In this document: positions 17,477 to 26,011 of the stretch, piece by piece | How positions within the stretch are numbered: the first letter of the stretch is position 1 | Layout of the letters: each line of letters begins with the position of its first letter | Source of the DNA: Thalassospira indica | GTDB lineage: Bacteria > Pseudomonadota > Alphaproteobacteria > Rhodospirillales > Thalassospiraceae | Assembly (NCBI RefSeq): GCF_003403095.1 | Contig: NZ_CP031555.1 | Span: 62,001-126,000 of the forward strand | Direction of reading: 5' to 3' | DNA length: 64,000 bases | The notes under the pieces: model-generated | What the model was told of the DNA's origin: nothing | Database searches by the model: none | What the model saw: the letters and a program-made list of their open reading frames with translations, nothing else | Made by a program: the position numbers and the translations under genes

Positions 17477-18612
17477 GCTCTGGCCTCCTGAACATCAAAA
17501 AAGCTCATCCAGCCCAGTTCGGCGAACTCGGACTGGTGCGCATGAAACATGTAGAGCCCAGGCTCGTGATTCTCGAACGAGAACTCGATAATGCCTCGCT
17601 GCCCCTGACACTGCATGACGGTATCAATCGTCAGTTGTGTCGGCGTTAGTGTGGTGCCGTGATCGAAATAGTTGAAGAAGTTCGCATGCAGGTGAAACGA
17701 GTTGATCGGATCGAATTCGACGAGATTGGCAAGGTAAATGCGGACCGGTCTGTCGCGTCTCACAGGGATAGGTCGCTTCATGTAGGCATGTGCAACAGTA
17801 TTGACCGCGTAGACCTCGTTCTCGTCGTCAAAGTTGGTGTCGAAGGCATTCATTACCATTGCGAATTCCTGCCACTGATTGTTCTCCTTTGTCCCTAGCA
17901 GTCTGGATCTGGCGATATCAGTATTTTCGGGATGTCGTCCCGGGTCAGGATCAATGATAAAGAGCCCGTAAAGCCCCTTATGGATGTGCCGTTTTAGGGG
18001 GAGTGCGTGGCAGTGATAGAGGTGGCAGCCGAACGGTTCGGCATCGAATTCATAGATAAACTCTTCTCCTGGGCCAACCACTCCGGCCCCGGGCACACCG
18101 TCCATGCGAGCCGAATGAATCCCGTGGAAGTGGATCGAGTGCGGGTGAGAGCCATAGTTGCGGAAGATGACTCTGAGTCGCTCGCCTTCAGTTGCTCGCA
18201 ATGCCGGACCTGGTACCCGGCCATTATATGTCCATGCGGGGAACATGACACCGGGAGCAATTTCGATCTCCTTGTCGATGGCATCAATTTCGAAAGTACG
18301 CAGACGCCGTCCATCAGGTAGCTGCGAGATCGTTCCTGTATCCCAATCGGTAAGAAGTTTTGAGGTGTCGAAGCCATTGCGCACCTCGTCGACATCTCCA
18401 ACGGTCATCATCGTTCCATGGTTAGTAGCATGGCCCGGCATTTCCGACATATTTCCGCTACCCAATCTGTCGCCATCATGGTTCTTCGTGCCCTGTGATG
18501 TGTCCGATTGGCCAAGCGTCTCCCGAGCAGCCAAGGTCGCCCCCGCAGTTGCGATGATGCCAGCTCCGAGGAACCTCCGACGGTTAAGAACTACTGGTAG
18601 CCATCGACGCAT
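17473..18612 (-). CDS. Multicopper oxidase, Tat-exported
   Basis: The 379-aa protein starts with a twin-arginine signal (NRRRFLGAG, followed by a hydrophobic stretch). Two cupredoxin domains carry the copper ligands: HSIHFHG and YHCHALPLKRHIHKG in the first, HLHAN and MFHAHQSEFAELGWM in the second, the last giving a type-1 site with axial Met. Family members oxidise metals such as Cu(I), Fe(II) or Mn(II), or reduce nitrite. Its coupling to a ZIP transporter and an MntR-like regulator favours a metal-oxidase role. Confidence 0.85.
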   Translation of the reverse strand: MRRWLPVVLNRRRFLGAGIIATAGATLAARETLGQSDTSQGTKNHDGDRLGSGNMSEMPGHATNHGTMMTVGDVDEVRNGFDTSKLLTDWDTGTISQLPDGRRLRTFEIDAIDKEIEIAPGVMFPAWTYNGRVPGPALRATEGERLRVIFRNYGSHPHSIHFHGIHSARMDGVPGAGVVGPGEEFIYEFDAEPFGCHLYHCHALPLKRHIHKGLYGLFIIDPDPGRHPENTDIARSRLLGTKENNQWQEFAMVMNAFDTNFDDENEVYAVNTVAHAYMKRPIPVRRDRPVRIYLANLVEFDPINSFHLHANFFNYFDHGTTLTPTQLTIDTVMQCQGQRGIIEFSFENHEPGLYMFHAHQSEFAELGWMSFFDVQEARA

Positions 18613-18659
18613 GAGAGTTTCCTTAATACAGGGGTTTCAATCAATAAAAGCACTTACTC

Positions 18660-18769
18660 TATAATATAGCAATAGCTATGTTAAAACAGATCACCACGTC
18701 AGTTCCTGTTAAATCAGACAACAGTTTGCTGTATTGCAATAAGGTATAGCTTTAGCTATACCTTATTGC
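18660..18769. promoter_or_regulatory. Divergent regulatory region with two MntR-like operators
   Basis: A perfect inverted repeat with 16-bp arms (AATAAGGTATAGCT core, 18736-18769, 2-bp spacer) lies 22 bp before the MntR-like start. A second, weaker palindrome (ATAGCAATAGCTAT, about 18665-18680) lies nearer the oxidase start. The shared AGCTAT half-site and the location suggest autoregulation and control of the oxidase-ZIP operon. Confidence 0.7.
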
Positions 18770-18791
18770 TGATAACTACCAAGGAAATCGC

Positions 18792-19247
18792 ATGCTTACC
18801 GATCAGACAGAAGAAGCGCCTTCGAGTGCCCTTGTTGATGAAAACGTACAAGTAGAGAGTTTTCGGCAAACGCGGAATAGTCGCCGAAATGAATTGGTTG
18901 AGGACTATGTCGAACTGATTGCCGACCTGATAACTGATGGCGGAGAAGCTCGTCAGGTCGATATTGTTCGCAGGCTCGGCGTTGCGCAACCTACCGTTGC
19001 CAAAATGCTCAAGCGCCTCGCTTCTGACGGATATATCAAACAGAGACCCTACCGTGGTATCTTCCTGACAGCCCAAGGCCGCAAGCTCGCCCGACAAAGC
19101 CGGGAGCGCCATCAGATTGTCGAAAGTTTTCTTTGTGCCCTTGGTATTAGTGCGGAGACGGCTCGAATTGACGCTGAAGGTATGGAACACTATGCTAGCG
19201 AAGAAACCCTTCTGGTTTTTAGGGATTATCTGGCCAATCGGAAATAA
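18792..19247 (+). CDS. mntR: MntR/DtxR-family metal-dependent repressor
   Basis: The 151-aa protein has a winged helix ([13 protein letters not shown], then [29 protein letters not shown]) and a DtxR-like dimerisation/metal domain ([15 protein letters not shown], then [13 protein letters not shown]). The His and Glu residues in those segments match the Mn-binding ligands of MntR. It is divergent from the multicopper oxidase-ZIP operon, with palindromic operators between them. It should repress those genes when Mn(II) is abundant. Confidence 0.85.
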   Translation: MLTDQTEEAPSSALVDENVQVESFRQTRNSRRNELVEDYVELIADLITDGGEARQVDIVRRLGVAQPTVAKMLKRLASDGYIKQRPYRGIFLTAQGRKLARQSRERHQIVESFLCALGISAETARIDAEGMEHYASEETLLVFRDYLANRK

Positions 19248-19517
19248 ACGGCCTTAACAACAAAGGAAGGCACTTATTGCTTCCGAACCACGAACCTGCC
19301 AATGATGAGTAGACACAATGAGTTGTTCCTCTATCTGCCAGCGTAGTTTGCGGGCAATCTGTCGATAAATGTAGTGCGGTCATTTCCTCTTGAAGGTCGG
19401 GCAGCCCACTGACTTTCCCATCTGGACTATGCGCAGAGACATGTTCTTGATTGACAGAGGAATGTTCACGGGAATTTATTATCGACAGATATTCATTCTT
19501 GGGATAAGACTATAAGT

Positions 19518-19847
19518 ATGCTAGCTTGTATCAGGCTTCTGACCATACTTTTGATCGCTGCTTTTGCCGTCGGGACAAGTCTCCAGACGGTCAACGCTGC
19601 TGTTATGGATGTCGGGATGCCGATGGCGGACATGGCAATGGACAATTGCCAGAATTGTTCTGGCAGCGGCGACATCATGCCGGACTGCGATATTGCGTGC
19701 CCTCAGGTATCAACTATCGCAATTTCGCCTGTACAAGTTGCAATACCTGCACTCGCCTCAGTCGAGCATTTCGGGCCGACAGGCAGCCTTACCGGCCGCT
19801 CAAACTCTCCCGATCCATTCCCTCCCAGAACCAACACTCTGAACTGA
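19518..19847 (+). CDS. Small exported Cys/Met-rich protein, unknown
   Basis: The 109-aa product begins with a clear signal peptide (LTILLIAAFAVGTSLQTVNAA). The mature part has MPMADMAMDNCQNCSGSG and DCDIACPQV, that is two CxxC-like pairs plus several Met residues, suggesting metal binding in the periplasm. The C-terminus is Pro/Thr-rich. I do not recognise a named family. The 270 bp upstream (19248-19517) contain nothing identifiable beyond possible promoter elements. It precedes the large copper/redox operon and may be a metal sensor or chaperone. Confidence 0.55.
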   Translation: MLACIRLLTILLIAAFAVGTSLQTVNAAVMDVGMPMADMAMDNCQNCSGSGDIMPDCDIACPQVSTIAISPVQVAIPALASVEHFGPTGSLTGRSNSPDPFPPRTNTLN

Positions 19848-19926
19848 TATCTCCTTAATCCGTTTTGGTTTGAGGATATCAGTGTCATGGGGCATCACCG
19901 CGATTTCTCATGACGTGCTGCTTCGT

Positions 19927-19948
19927 GCCCGCAATTTTTATTGCGGGC
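19927..19948 (+). terminator. Hairpin downstream of the small Cys/Met-rich gene
   Basis: A perfect 9-bp stem (GCCCGCAAT / ATTGCGGGC) with a TTTT loop sits about 80 bp after the stop at 19847. No long T-run follows, so it could also stabilise the mRNA. The rest of the gap 19848-20162 shows nothing else I can name. Confidence 0.4.
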
Positions 19949-20162
19949 TTGAGAGCTTCTTCAGACAGGGTCGGAAATCATGTTTTCCGATCTACGAGGC
20001 CCAAAAGCACGGCTTCACTCAATGGACAGGCGGCAATCCGCCCCTGCCTTGAGCGCCCCGTTTTTACGGGAGCCCGACCCCTGAAGATCAAACCTTATAG
20101 GATCATTGTGAGCAGGTTCCGTATCACGGTCTGATAGCTCCAACTCCTTGAGAAACAGGCAT

Positions 20163-21104
20163 ATGAAGAGAAACACCATAGTGGGTGGCGCCGTTTCCAG
20201 ACGTGTGCTGCTTCGCGGTCTCATGGCGGGTGCCGGCCTCTACCTGTTGCCAGCCACGGCCTTTGCCGCGATTAGCAAAAGCACAAGCAGTGCAATCGTT
20301 TTTGACGGCAATTCGCTGATTGTTGCGCGCGGTACCTCGCTTCTTTATCGCAATGGGAGCCAAAACTGGACAGCGCTGCCGAAGGTGTCGGAAGGCACCA
20401 TTCTCACTTTTACAACACATCCGGAAAGGCCGGGCCGCATTGTTGGCGGTCTGGATACCGGCGGGATTGTTCTGTCTGTCGATGGCGGGAAAAGTTGGGA
20501 CGTGCGCGGGCAAGGACTGCCAGAAGCTGCCGTCACTGCCATCACAACGGCGGTGACAAACCCAGATACCATATATGCCGCCATTCGCGGTGACGGCTTA
20601 TGGCAGAGCGATGATGCTGGTCAGTCATGGGTGTTTGTCATGGACCGGCCATGGTTAGCGAATGCCGAGCGAGATCTGACAGCACTGTCTTCAGTCGATC
20701 TGGCAACCGGAATGGGTGGGATCTGGCTATATGCCGGAACCGATACCGGTGTAACGCGTGTGCCGGATTGTTTCTGCCGTTGGCAGGATGTTCAGCCGGG
20801 CGATGCCATGGATGCTCTTGCGTCCGGAAAGCAGGCAACTCCCAAAGTACCCTTACCTGAGGGTGAACCTGTGAGTGCGCTGGTCAGTGCGGTATCGCGA
20901 CCGGCCACACTTTATGCCGGATTGCCATCCGGAATTTGGCAATCGCACGATGCGGGTGTCACCTGGTTAAAGCGTTCAGAAGTTATCGCAACAGCACTCG
21001 CGGTTCATCCGCTACGCGCTGATGATCTCGTAATTGTGAATAACGACGGGGTTTTACAAAGCCCAGACGGTGGCAGGACGTGGACCGCCATTGCGAACAT
21101 ATGA
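20163..21104 (+). CDS. BNR/sialidase-like repeat protein, exported
   Basis: The 313-aa protein begins with a twin-arginine-like signal (SRRVLLRGLMAGAGLYLLPATAFA). The mature part is made of repeated blades with Asp-box signatures: SVDGGKSWDVRG, SDDAGQSWVFV, SHDAGVTWLKR and SPDGGRTWTAI. These predict a beta-propeller. Proteins of this type occur with DUF411 and cytochrome genes in copper islands, but their function is not established. It starts the operon that runs to about 24.1 kb; its stop is 15 bp before the DUF411 start. Confidence 0.75.
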   Translation: MKRNTIVGGAVSRRVLLRGLMAGAGLYLLPATAFAAISKSTSSAIVFDGNSLIVARGTSLLYRNGSQNWTALPKVSEGTILTFTTHPERPGRIVGGLDTGGIVLSVDGGKSWDVRGQGLPEAAVTAITTAVTNPDTIYAAIRGDGLWQSDDAGQSWVFVMDRPWLANAERDLTALSSVDLATGMGGIWLYAGTDTGVTRVPDCFCRWQDVQPGDAMDALASGKQATPKVPLPEGEPVSALVSAVSRPATLYAGLPSGIWQSHDAGVTWLKRSEVIATALAVHPLRADDLVIVNNDGVLQSPDGGRTWTAIANI

Positions 21105-21118
21105 TGATGGAGAAACAG

Positions 21119-21607
21119 ATGAGAAAATTAGTGATTGTGACAGGTGTTGCGATTCTGGCTGTTGCCGGAAGTGCTGCATTTACAATGTTTGCTCCGGGAA
21201 AAGGAGAGGCGCAAACGAACGTGACAGTAGCTGGTGAGAGAAGCAAATCGATCACAATCTATCGGGATCCGAACTGCGGATGCTGTGATGCCTATGGCGA
21301 ATATCTTGAGACCAATGGATATCAGGTTACCCGTGTCGATGATCGCGATTTCGACAAGCGATCCGTTGCCGCCGGTGTCCCGGAGCAAGGGCTGGGCTGC
21401 CATTTGGCCGAGATTGACGGATATGTCGTAAGCGGGCTGGTTCCCGCCGAGATCATTGAACGGATGCTTGATGAACGCCCGGATATAACGGGTATCACGC
21501 TGCCCGGCATGCCACCAAATGCGCCGGGCATGGCACGTGAAAAAACCGGGACGCTGAAAACCTATGCGTTCGGAGAGGACGGCATTGCCGTTTACGCCAA
21601 TGAATGA
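21119..21607 (+). CDS. DUF411 metal-binding protein
   Basis: The 162-aa protein has an N-terminal signal/anchor and a DUF411 domain with the thioredoxin-like CxCC motif (YRDPNCGCCDAYGEYL), then GLGCHLAEIDGYVVSGLVPAEII and ITLPGMPPNAPGM. DUF411 proteins are periplasmic and tied to copper or silver resistance. The start at 21119 follows GGAG by 7 bp; earlier ATGs at 21101-21107 overlap the previous gene. It overlaps the next small gene by 8 bp. Confidence 0.85.
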   Translation: MRKLVIVTGVAILAVAGSAAFTMFAPGKGEAQTNVTVAGERSKSITIYRDPNCGCCDAYGEYLETNGYQVTRVDDRDFDKRSVAAGVPEQGLGCHLAEIDGYVVSGLVPAEIIERMLDERPDITGITLPGMPPNAPGMAREKTGTLKTYAFGEDGIAVYANE

Positions 21608-21758
21608 GTGTTTTGGACAGATGATGGATGGTTCGATGATGGGGGGCCCGATGATGATGCTGATGATGGCAGGAGGCGGTCTTGTGTTTCTTCTGATCCT
21701 TGCGATCCTGATCATGAGTGTTCTCGCGTTGTTTAAATATCTGCGGGGCAGGAAATGA
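21600..21758 (+). CDS. Small Met-rich membrane protein
   Basis: This is a 52-aa product with MMDGSMMGGPMMMLMM followed by a single membrane helix and a basic tail (LFKYLRGRK). The ATG at 21600 overlaps the DUF411 stop, and its stop overlaps the cytochrome start, so it is translationally coupled on both sides and very likely real. The Met cluster suggests copper or silver contact at the membrane surface. Confidence 0.6.
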   Translation: MNECFGQMMDGSMMGGPMMMLMMAGGGLVFLLILAILIMSVLALFKYLRGRK

Positions 21759-22240
21759 TCGCTGTATCGCCTGGATCATTGGTCACCGGATTAATGGCTG
21801 GCGTCGGCATGGCTTTGTTGTCCGGGGTAGCGGATGCTGGATCAACGCCCGAGAATCTGACTTTTCTGGAAAAGCCGATCACTCCGGAACAGATTGCACT
21901 GGGCAACGATGTCTATGCTGAATTCTGCGCATCGTGCCATGGTGCAAATCTTGAGGGGCAGAAAAACTGGAAGCGCCGCCTTGATACCGGGCGGATGCCT
22001 GCGCCGCCGCACGATGCCAGTGGTCATACATGGCGCCATAGCGACCTGGAACTTTATGCGATGACCAAGTTCGGGATTGGCGCTGTCGTGCCGGGATATG
22101 AGAGCGATATGCCTGCATTCGAGGATGTTCTGAGTGATGAGGAGATCATCGCTGTACTTGGCTATATCAAGAGTGTCTGGTCGGACGAGGAACGCGCATT
22201 CCAGCACAATCTGAATCCTAAAGACGGGAGGGCGAAATGA
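21755..22240 (+). CDS. c-type cytochrome, monohaem
   Basis: The 161-aa exported protein has one haem-binding CASCH motif (AEFCASCHGANLEG) and a distal Met in ESDMPAFEDVLSDEEI, the pattern of a soluble class I cytochrome c. A signal peptide spans about residues 1-28. It is coupled by overlap to both neighbours. It lies beside thioredoxins of the CcmG/TlpA type and the CcdA gene that would support its maturation. Electron transfer for copper oxidation or reduction is a guess. Confidence 0.85.
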   Translation: MIAVSPGSLVTGLMAGVGMALLSGVADAGSTPENLTFLEKPITPEQIALGNDVYAEFCASCHGANLEGQKNWKRRLDTGRMPAPPHDASGHTWRHSDLELYAMTKFGIGAVVPGYESDMPAFEDVLSDEEIIAVLGYIKSVWSDEERAFQHNLNPKDGRAK

Positions 22241-22842
22241 GTGCAGTCCCCAAAGAACATCGCCCGCAAAAGCACTTCAACCGGCTGATCTATTTTCTGC
22301 CGCTTGGCATCGCCTTGATATTGGGTGTGGCCCTGGCGAAGGGATTGACTCTTGATCCCAACACACTCCCCTCGGCCCTGTTGGGCAGACAGGTCCCCGA
22401 ATTTGACCTTCCGCCGGTAAAAGGCCGGATGCAAGGTTTGTCGAGTACGGATCTCAAAGGTGAAGTGTCGCTGGTCAATGTTTTTGCCTCCTGGTGTGTC
22501 GCGTGCCGTGAAGAACACCCCGTGTTCATGAAACTGGCCCGCGACGGCACCGTTCCACTGCATGGTCTGAACTATAAGGATCAGCCTGACGACGCTGCAG
22601 AATGGCTCGATAGCCTTGGCGATCCCTATACGAGAACAGGTGCGGACATTAACGGGCGTGTGGCAATTGACTGGGGCGTCTATGGCGTCCCTGAGACCTT
22701 CGTTGTCGATGCAAAAGGGAACATTGCTTACAAGCATGTCGGGCCGGTAACGGAAAAAGTGTTGGCCGAGACCATTCTGCCAAGGGTCGAAAAATTGCGT
22801 AATGAGGCCTCAGGTGCCGGAACTGCGGAGGCACCTCGATGA
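22237..22842 (+). CDS. DsbE/CcmG-like thioredoxin, membrane anchored
   Basis: The 201-aa protein has one N-terminal membrane helix and a thioredoxin domain with CVAC (ASWCVACREEHP), followed by the cis-Pro loop YGVPETFVVD. That loop and the acidic context are typical of CcmG/DsbE, which reduces apocytochrome c or copper-protein cysteines. It overlaps the cytochrome gene by 4 bp and the next TlpA gene by 4 bp. Confidence 0.85.
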   Translation: MSAVPKEHRPQKHFNRLIYFLPLGIALILGVALAKGLTLDPNTLPSALLGRQVPEFDLPPVKGRMQGLSSTDLKGEVSLVNVFASWCVACREEHPVFMKLARDGTVPLHGLNYKDQPDDAAEWLDSLGDPYTRTGADINGRVAIDWGVYGVPETFVVDAKGNIAYKHVGPVTEKVLAETILPRVEKLRNEASGAGTAEAPR

Positions 22843-23441
22843 AGAGCCTCTTGGTGCATATGAACCTGAAAGTGGGGTTTGCCGCTGGCATCATACTGGT
22901 GGTTGTTACCACATTGACCATAGTTTCGTTACGCAACGAGAAGAATGTCACCGATCAGGCAGCGGACAATGTAAGGCAGAGACAACAGCGCTCGTTTGTC
23001 ATGCATGACGTTCCCCGGCCTCTTCCCGAATTCGGGTTCGAAAACGCCGAAGGTCAACCCATGACACTGAGTGATTTCGAGGGAACGGTCGTCTTGCTGA
23101 ATGTCTGGGCTACCTGGTGTGTTCCTTGCCGCGAGGAAATGCCGACCCTGGATGCCCTGCAGGCCGAACTCGGCAGTTCGGAGTTCAAAGTCGTTGCCTT
23201 GTCGATCGACCGGGCCGGAGCGGATGTCGTGCAGGATTTCTATAGCGAAATCGGCATCCGGAATCTGGACCTCTTCATCGATCCAACCATGAAAACCACG
23301 ACGGCTCTGGGCATCCCCGGTTTACCGACGACGCTTCTGATTGACAGGAACGGCCGCGAGCTTGGTCGACTTGTCGGACCGACCGAATGGGCGACAGCAG
23401 AGATGATAGATTTTCTTAAATCCCACATCTACACCGATTGA
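22839..23441 (+). CDS. TlpA-family thioredoxin
   Basis: The 200-aa protein has an N-terminal membrane anchor and a TlpA-like domain with the active site WCVPC (NVWATWCVPCREEMP) and cis-Pro segment GIPGLPTTLLID. TlpA proteins reduce cysteines of SCO and CuA. It lies next to a CcmG-like paralogue but has a different active-site dipeptide (VP versus VA), which suggests different clients. Confidence 0.87.
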   Translation: MKSLLVHMNLKVGFAAGIILVVVTTLTIVSLRNEKNVTDQAADNVRQRQQRSFVMHDVPRPLPEFGFENAEGQPMTLSDFEGTVVLLNVWATWCVPCREEMPTLDALQAELGSSEFKVVALSIDRAGADVVQDFYSEIGIRNLDLFIDPTMKTTTALGIPGLPTTLLIDRNGRELGRLVGPTEWATAEMIDFLKSHIYTD

Positions 23442-23454
23442 GGAAGGAACTCCT

Positions 23455-23871
23455 ATGACCGAGATACAACAAGCCAAATCCGGTAATACCTCGCTTGGGC
23501 ATGACGTGGTTCATGCCGTTCGATATTACCTGAAGGGACGTCGCGGTGTATTTGTGCTGGCTGGAACTGCCCTTGTCGCTGGGCTTGCATTTAACTGGAG
23601 CTGGATGGTTGCGGTCGGCATTGCACCTTTGCTCCTTTCTGTTCTGCCTTGCGTAGCCATGTGTGCGCTGGGTTTATGCATGAACAAAAAGGCCTGTTCG
23701 TCGAAAAAGAGCGCCAGCGATATCGCCCCTTCATCCGATGAAACCCCGAAAAACAGTCTTCCCGGCAACGAGGCCGGAAGGTCCCCGGCTGCATCAGGCG
23801 CAAATATAGCGTCTGTAACACCCCAGTCGGGACATGAGTCCACAACCGAAAGGAATGTTAGAGATGCGTAA
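23455..23871 (+). CDS. Membrane protein of unknown function with Cys-rich second helix
   Basis: The 138-aa protein has two membrane segments (about residues 32-65), with cysteines in LPCVAMCALGLCMNKKACSS, then a long disordered Ser/Pro tail. Good ribosome site AGGAAGGAA before the ATG. It resembles small DUF2933-like proteins of copper islands only in size and layout, so I leave it unnamed. It overlaps the Met-rich gene by 8 bp. Confidence 0.6.
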   Translation: MTEIQQAKSGNTSLGHDVVHAVRYYLKGRRGVFVLAGTALVAGLAFNWSWMVAVGIAPLLLSVLPCVAMCALGLCMNKKACSSKKSASDIAPSSDETPKNSLPGNEAGRSPAASGANIASVTPQSGHESTTERNVRDA

Positions 23872-24124
23872 ATCAATCAAACTCACCGCGTTTGCCACAA
23901 TGATGGTCGCGGGACTGGCGACAACAGCCCTATATGCCCAGGAAGCCCAAACTCCGGACAAGCAATCCCCGATGATGGAGCATGATGGCAATTCAGGCAT
24001 GGGGGATATGCAGGGCATGATGGGTATGATGAAGATGATGAGCCAGATGGGGCCGATGATGGAGCAGTGTACTGAAATGATGGCTGCTATGACCGATCAC
24101 ATGCCGCAGCCTTCCGACAAATAA
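23864..24124 (+). CDS. Met-rich periplasmic protein
   Basis: An 86-aa product with a signal peptide (MRKSIKLTAF to ALYAQEA). The mature chain is dominated by Met and Gly-Met repeats (GMGDMQGMMGMMKMM and later MGPMMEQCTEMM) with one Cys. Such Met clusters bind Cu(I). The start at 23864 is preferred over upstream ATGs at 23834 and 23855 because it yields the signal peptide directly and has AAGGA about 10 bp upstream. It ends the operon before a strong terminator. Confidence 0.65.
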   Translation: MRKSIKLTAFATMMVAGLATTALYAQEAQTPDKQSPMMEHDGNSGMGDMQGMMGMMKMMSQMGPMMEQCTEMMAAMTDHMPQPSDK

Positions 24125-24139
24125 CATCGTGACATGACA

Positions 24140-24172
24140 CCCGCCCGGGACAAATACCCGGGCGGGATTTTC
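24140..24172 (+). terminator. Rho-independent terminator
   Basis: A 10-bp GC stem (CCCGCCCGGG / CCCGGGCGGG) with a 7-base loop is followed by ATTTTCC, 15 bp after the stop of the Met-rich gene. Confidence 0.75.
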
Positions 24173-24186
24173 CACGGGATCGTTTC

Positions 24187-24837
24187 ATGACATCGAATAA
24201 TTTCAACCGGTTACGTTTCATCCGTTCCCTATTGTGGGGGATGGTTGTCCTTGCTGTACTGCTCTTTGGCGGCGCATATATCTTCCAGGCTTCCGACCGC
24301 AAGCAAATGTCGTCGGGGGCCGAAGGGACGGGAGAAGCCGCCATTCACTCTGATTTTTCCTTGACCGATCATCAGGGGAACCGTGTGAGTGAAGCAAGCT
24401 TCCCGGGGCGTTGGCAGCTTGTCTTTTTCGGTTTCACACATTGTCCTGATGTTTGTCCGACCACACTTGCCTATATGGCGGATGCGCTTGACCGCATGGG
24501 GCGTGAAGCCGACAGCGTGGCACCGATATTCATTACAATTGATCCGGCACGCGATACACCTGACGTCATGGCGGAATATGTCGAGGCCTTTCATCCGGCG
24601 CTGATCGGATTGACCGGTAGTAAGGAGGATGTCGCTGCAGCCGCCGAGGCTTTTCGGGTCTATTACGAAAAGTTGGACGACGATACAGCACCGGACGGCT
24701 ATTTGATGGCCCATTCCGGGCATCTTTATCTGATGGCACCGGATGGGCGTTACCTGACTGTCTTTCGTGAAGGAGATCAGCCGGCAGAAGACATGGCAAT
24801 CCGGATTCTCGCGATCATGAATGGGAGTACAATATGA
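24187..24837 (+). CDS. SCO1/SenC-family copper chaperone (copy 3)
   Basis: The 216-aa protein has a membrane anchor (residues about 17-38), the CxxxC copper motif FTHCPDVCPTTL and the distal His in AHSGHLYLMAP. It starts a second copper-delivery unit (SCO, PCuAC, SCO-like, CcdA). Spacing: it overlaps the PCuAC gene by 4 bp. It follows a terminator, so it must have its own promoter or rely on readthrough. Confidence 0.88.
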   Translation: MTSNNFNRLRFIRSLLWGMVVLAVLLFGGAYIFQASDRKQMSSGAEGTGEAAIHSDFSLTDHQGNRVSEASFPGRWQLVFFGFTHCPDVCPTTLAYMADALDRMGREADSVAPIFITIDPARDTPDVMAEYVEAFHPALIGLTGSKEDVAAAAEAFRVYYEKLDDDTAPDGYLMAHSGHLYLMAPDGRYLTVFREGDQPAEDMAIRILAIMNGSTI

Positions 24838-25283
24838 AAAGAACAGCCATCGCCCTCGTCATGACCTTGCTATCAGCACTACCGGTTTCTGCCGGAAACC
24901 TTGTCGAAATATCTGACGCCTGGGCACGTGCCACGATTCTGACATCCCGTCCGGGTGTGGCATATCTTACGATCACAAGCGCTGCGACCGACCGCCTTCT
25001 GGAAATCACCACAGCTGTGGCCGACCATGTGATGATACATGATGTCGTCACGGTCGATGATGTTCGCCGGATGCGACATGTCATGGCTCTGGATGTTCCG
25101 GCCAACCGCCCGGTCACTCTGGCGCCGGGGGCAATGCATCTCATGTTGACGGGATTGCATGAAAAACTCCGTGAAGGTGAGAAGTTTCCCATGACATTGC
25201 GCTTTGAAAACGCAGGCGAGATTAGCATTGACGTCGCCATTCTTGGCATAGCTGCCGCCGGGCCGCAGGGGGAAACAGAATGA
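24834..25283 (+). CDS. PCuAC periplasmic copper chaperone (copy 2)
   Basis: The 149-aa exported protein has a signal peptide (to about residue 21) and the PCuAC ligand spacing: VMIHDVV, then RRMRHV and GAMHLMLTGLHEKL. It is paired with SCO copy 3 just as copy 1 is paired with SCO copy 1, with the same 4-bp overlap style. The two copies differ enough to be old paralogues. Confidence 0.86.
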   Translation: MKRTAIALVMTLLSALPVSAGNLVEISDAWARATILTSRPGVAYLTITSAATDRLLEITTAVADHVMIHDVVTVDDVRRMRHVMALDVPANRPVTLAPGAMHLMLTGLHEKLREGEKFPMTLRFENAGEISIDVAILGIAAAGPQGETE

Positions 25284-25927
25284 TCCGGTGGTTGTTTTTG
25301 ATCCTGGCGTTGACGGCCTCACCAGCTTTTGCGAATCATCCCGGTGAACACCTTGACGAGGTGATGGCGGATAAAGAGCCATATTTTGAGGTGACAAACA
25401 CCGGAAAGGTTCCAGAGATAGAACTTTTTAACCAAAATCAAGGTCGCTTTAATTTGAGCGACCTTGATGATCAGATACTTATTTTAAGTTTTGTGCCAAG
25501 GGATTGTGGTGCAGCCTGTGCAGAACAGCAAACCCTACTGGCGTCCTCTCAGGCGAGGCTGAATATTAGCCCGATGCGGGAAATGGTCACGTTCATTACC
25601 GTTCATTCCGAAGATTTTTCAGATACTCCTTCTTGGGATCTGGTGAACTGGCGGCCTGTTATGCCGTCTTCGGATATCAGTGCTGTAACTGTTGCCGATA
25701 AATTCGCCAAATTGAGCCAGCGTGACGGGTCTGCGCCGATGATTCATATTATCGATCGGAATACCCGCCATGCCGGTATTTTTCACGGCACGAGTTTCAA
25801 TCAGATGAATCTGATCCTTTACGTGAACGGATTGACAAACGCTGTCCACCCCCCAAAGCCGCCTGTTGAAAAGGGGTGGCTCGATCAGTTAACAGACTGG
25901 TTCTCAAAAGTAGGAAAAGAGCCCTGA
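25280..25927 (+). CDS. SCO-like thioredoxin-fold protein
   Basis: The 215-aa exported protein keeps the SCO outline: a strand ILILSFVPRDC, then CGAACAEQQTLL in place of the CPDxCP motif, and a C-terminal MIHIIDRNTRHAGIFHG with a His. The copper motif is altered (CGAAC), so the metal site may differ. It overlaps PCuAC copy 2 by 4 bp. It is probably a diverged SCO relative, perhaps a reductase rather than a chaperone. Confidence 0.65.
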   Translation: MIRWLFLILALTASPAFANHPGEHLDEVMADKEPYFEVTNTGKVPEIELFNQNQGRFNLSDLDDQILILSFVPRDCGAACAEQQTLLASSQARLNISPMREMVTFITVHSEDFSDTPSWDLVNWRPVMPSSDISAVTVADKFAKLSQRDGSAPMIHIIDRNTRHAGIFHGTSFNQMNLILYVNGLTNAVHPPKPPVEKGWLDQLTDWFSKVGKEP

Positions 25928-26011
25928 ACAAAGATAGGCTTAGCACTGTTTGGTTAGCTGACCTTCCTGTTCTCTGAATACTTGGTTCCTGATTTTACGG
26001 AATACAGATTA

